A DNA stretch of 64,000 bases from Terracoccus sp. 273MFTsu3.1 (GTDB lineage: Bacteria > Actinomycetota > Actinomycetes > Actinomycetales > Dermatophilaceae): NCBI RefSeq assembly GCF_000383675.1, contig NZ_KB911820.1, positions 868,001 to 932,000 on the forward strand, written 5' to 3'. Position 1 is the first letter of the stretch. Each line of letters opens with the position of its first letter. Under the pieces are notes generated by a model that was not told the DNA's origin, made no database searches, and saw nothing but the letters and a program-made list of their open reading frames with translations. A program made the position numbers and the translations under genes. Positions 63,466 to 64,000 of this stretch are shown piece after piece.

Positions 63466-63884
63466 TGGTCGCCGTCGACACCCCCACCTACACCTACGAC
63501 GCCGAGATCCTTCGCTGGGTCGACGGCGACACTGTCGACCTCCGTGTCATCTTGGAGGACGTCACGCAGGACTACGGCTTCCGCTTCTTCGAGCAGCGCA
63601 AGAAGTGGGTCGAGGACCGCTTCCGTCTCGCGCGCGTGGACACCCCTGAGCGCGGCCAGCCCAACCACGCCGAGGCGACGGCGTTCTCCACTGCGGCTGC
63701 ACCTCCTGCGGCCAAGGTGAAGGTGCAGACCTTCCAGTCGCTGCAGGACAAGTACGGTCGGTACCTCGGGCTCGTGGAGCCGCTGCCGGTCGTCCTGCAG
63801 TCCGACGGCACGCCGCTCTCCGTCAACCAGATGCTCGTCGACAAGGGGCTGGCGAAGCCGTACTTCGGGGGGACGAAGGCATGA
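63465..63884 (+). CDS. SNase-type (thermonuclease-like) nuclease
   Basis: 139 residues. WVDGDTVDLRV, FRLARVDTPERGQ and DKYGRYLG are the conserved staphylococcal nuclease segments, with the catalytic Arg and Glu in the second block. It degrades DNA or RNA near calcium. No signal peptide, so it acts inside the cell or as part of the virion. Confidence 0.85.
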   Translation: MVAVDTPTYTYDAEILRWVDGDTVDLRVILEDVTQDYGFRFFEQRKKWVEDRFRLARVDTPERGQPNHAEATAFSTAAAPPAAKVKVQTFQSLQDKYGRYLGLVEPLPVVLQSDGTPLSVNQMLVDKGLAKPYFGGTKA

Positions 63885-64000
63885 CCGAGCAGTGGAACCT
63901 CCAGACGAACCTGAAGCCCAAGCCCAACGCGCAGGGGACCCTCTTCTCCGGCGGCAAGAGCCAGATCCCGGCCGAGAAGCGGTACCCCCGGGGCTACACC
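63881..64000 (+). CDS. Hypothetical protein, N-terminal part (continues past window)
   Basis: Starts at an ATG overlapping the nuclease stop (ATGA) and is open to the window edge, 40 residues visible, Lys/Pro/Gln-rich. No family recognised. Confidence 0.65.
   Translation, partial: MTEQWNLQTNLKPKPNAQGTLFSGGKSQIPAEKRYPRGYT

Overview
The window is a 64 kb piece of a large, high-GC, double-stranded DNA phage of an actinobacterium. The evidence is its tightly packed, mostly rightward genes with ATGA, GTGA and TGATG stop/start overlaps, its own replication machinery, a class II ribonucleotide reductase, and actinobacterial regulators (a WhiB-like protein and two Lsr2-type proteins). It also has an M15-type endolysin, three tRNAs and many actinobacterial-style leaderless starts. 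I see no integrase, no recognisable capsid or tail genes and no terminase, so the structural genes should lie outside the window. The species of phage and host cannot be named from this sequence.

Layout. 0-18.7 kb is the DNA replication, nucleotide metabolism and recombination block: a winged-helix protein followed by iteron-like repeats, DnaB-like helicase, primase, SNF2 helicase, MerR-like HTH, gp32-like ssDNA-binding candidate, DNA polymerase I, class II RNR, RecA-like recombinase, resolvase-like nuclease, WhiB-like protein, Cas4-like exonuclease, dNMP kinase and RuvC-like resolvase. 18.8-28.8 kb holds a SpoVS homologue, several proteins of unknown role, an Acb2/Tad1-type cyclic-nucleotide sponge, a HAD-like protein, a large TIM-barrel-like/Cys-cluster fusion and the endolysin. 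At 28.9-30.1 kb two leftward genes include an FtsK/HerA-like ATPase.

30.2-43 kb is an accessory region of small genes. Many are preceded by a near-identical promoter cassette whose first three bases are the stop codon of the gene before, and by a conserved start-associated sequence (CCCACGAAGGAG type). 43.2-44.4 kb is a leftward set containing lsr2, flanked by a 69-bp tandem duplication. It faces an AT-rich island (about 44.5-44.95 kb) and a G-quadruplex-like tract. 45.1-60 kb is a second rightward set of small genes, ending with a nucleotidase, RNA ligase and polynucleotide kinase (RNA repair). 60.2-64 kb has a second Lsr2-type gene, a leftward membrane protein, three tRNAs, a short tmRNA-like element, a ParB-like-domain protein, an SNase-type nuclease and a gene running off the right edge.

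The strongest non-standard signals are: (i) at least a dozen genes whose start codon lies exactly 6 (sometimes 7) bases after a -10 hexamer, predicting leaderless mRNAs; (ii) the stop-codon-fused promoter cassettes; (iii) the Acb2/Tad1-type gene; (iv) SpoVS, an aberrant WhiB and two Lsr2-type proteins in one phage; (v) the candidate origin at 318-433. All assignments come from reading the sequence; no database search was run.
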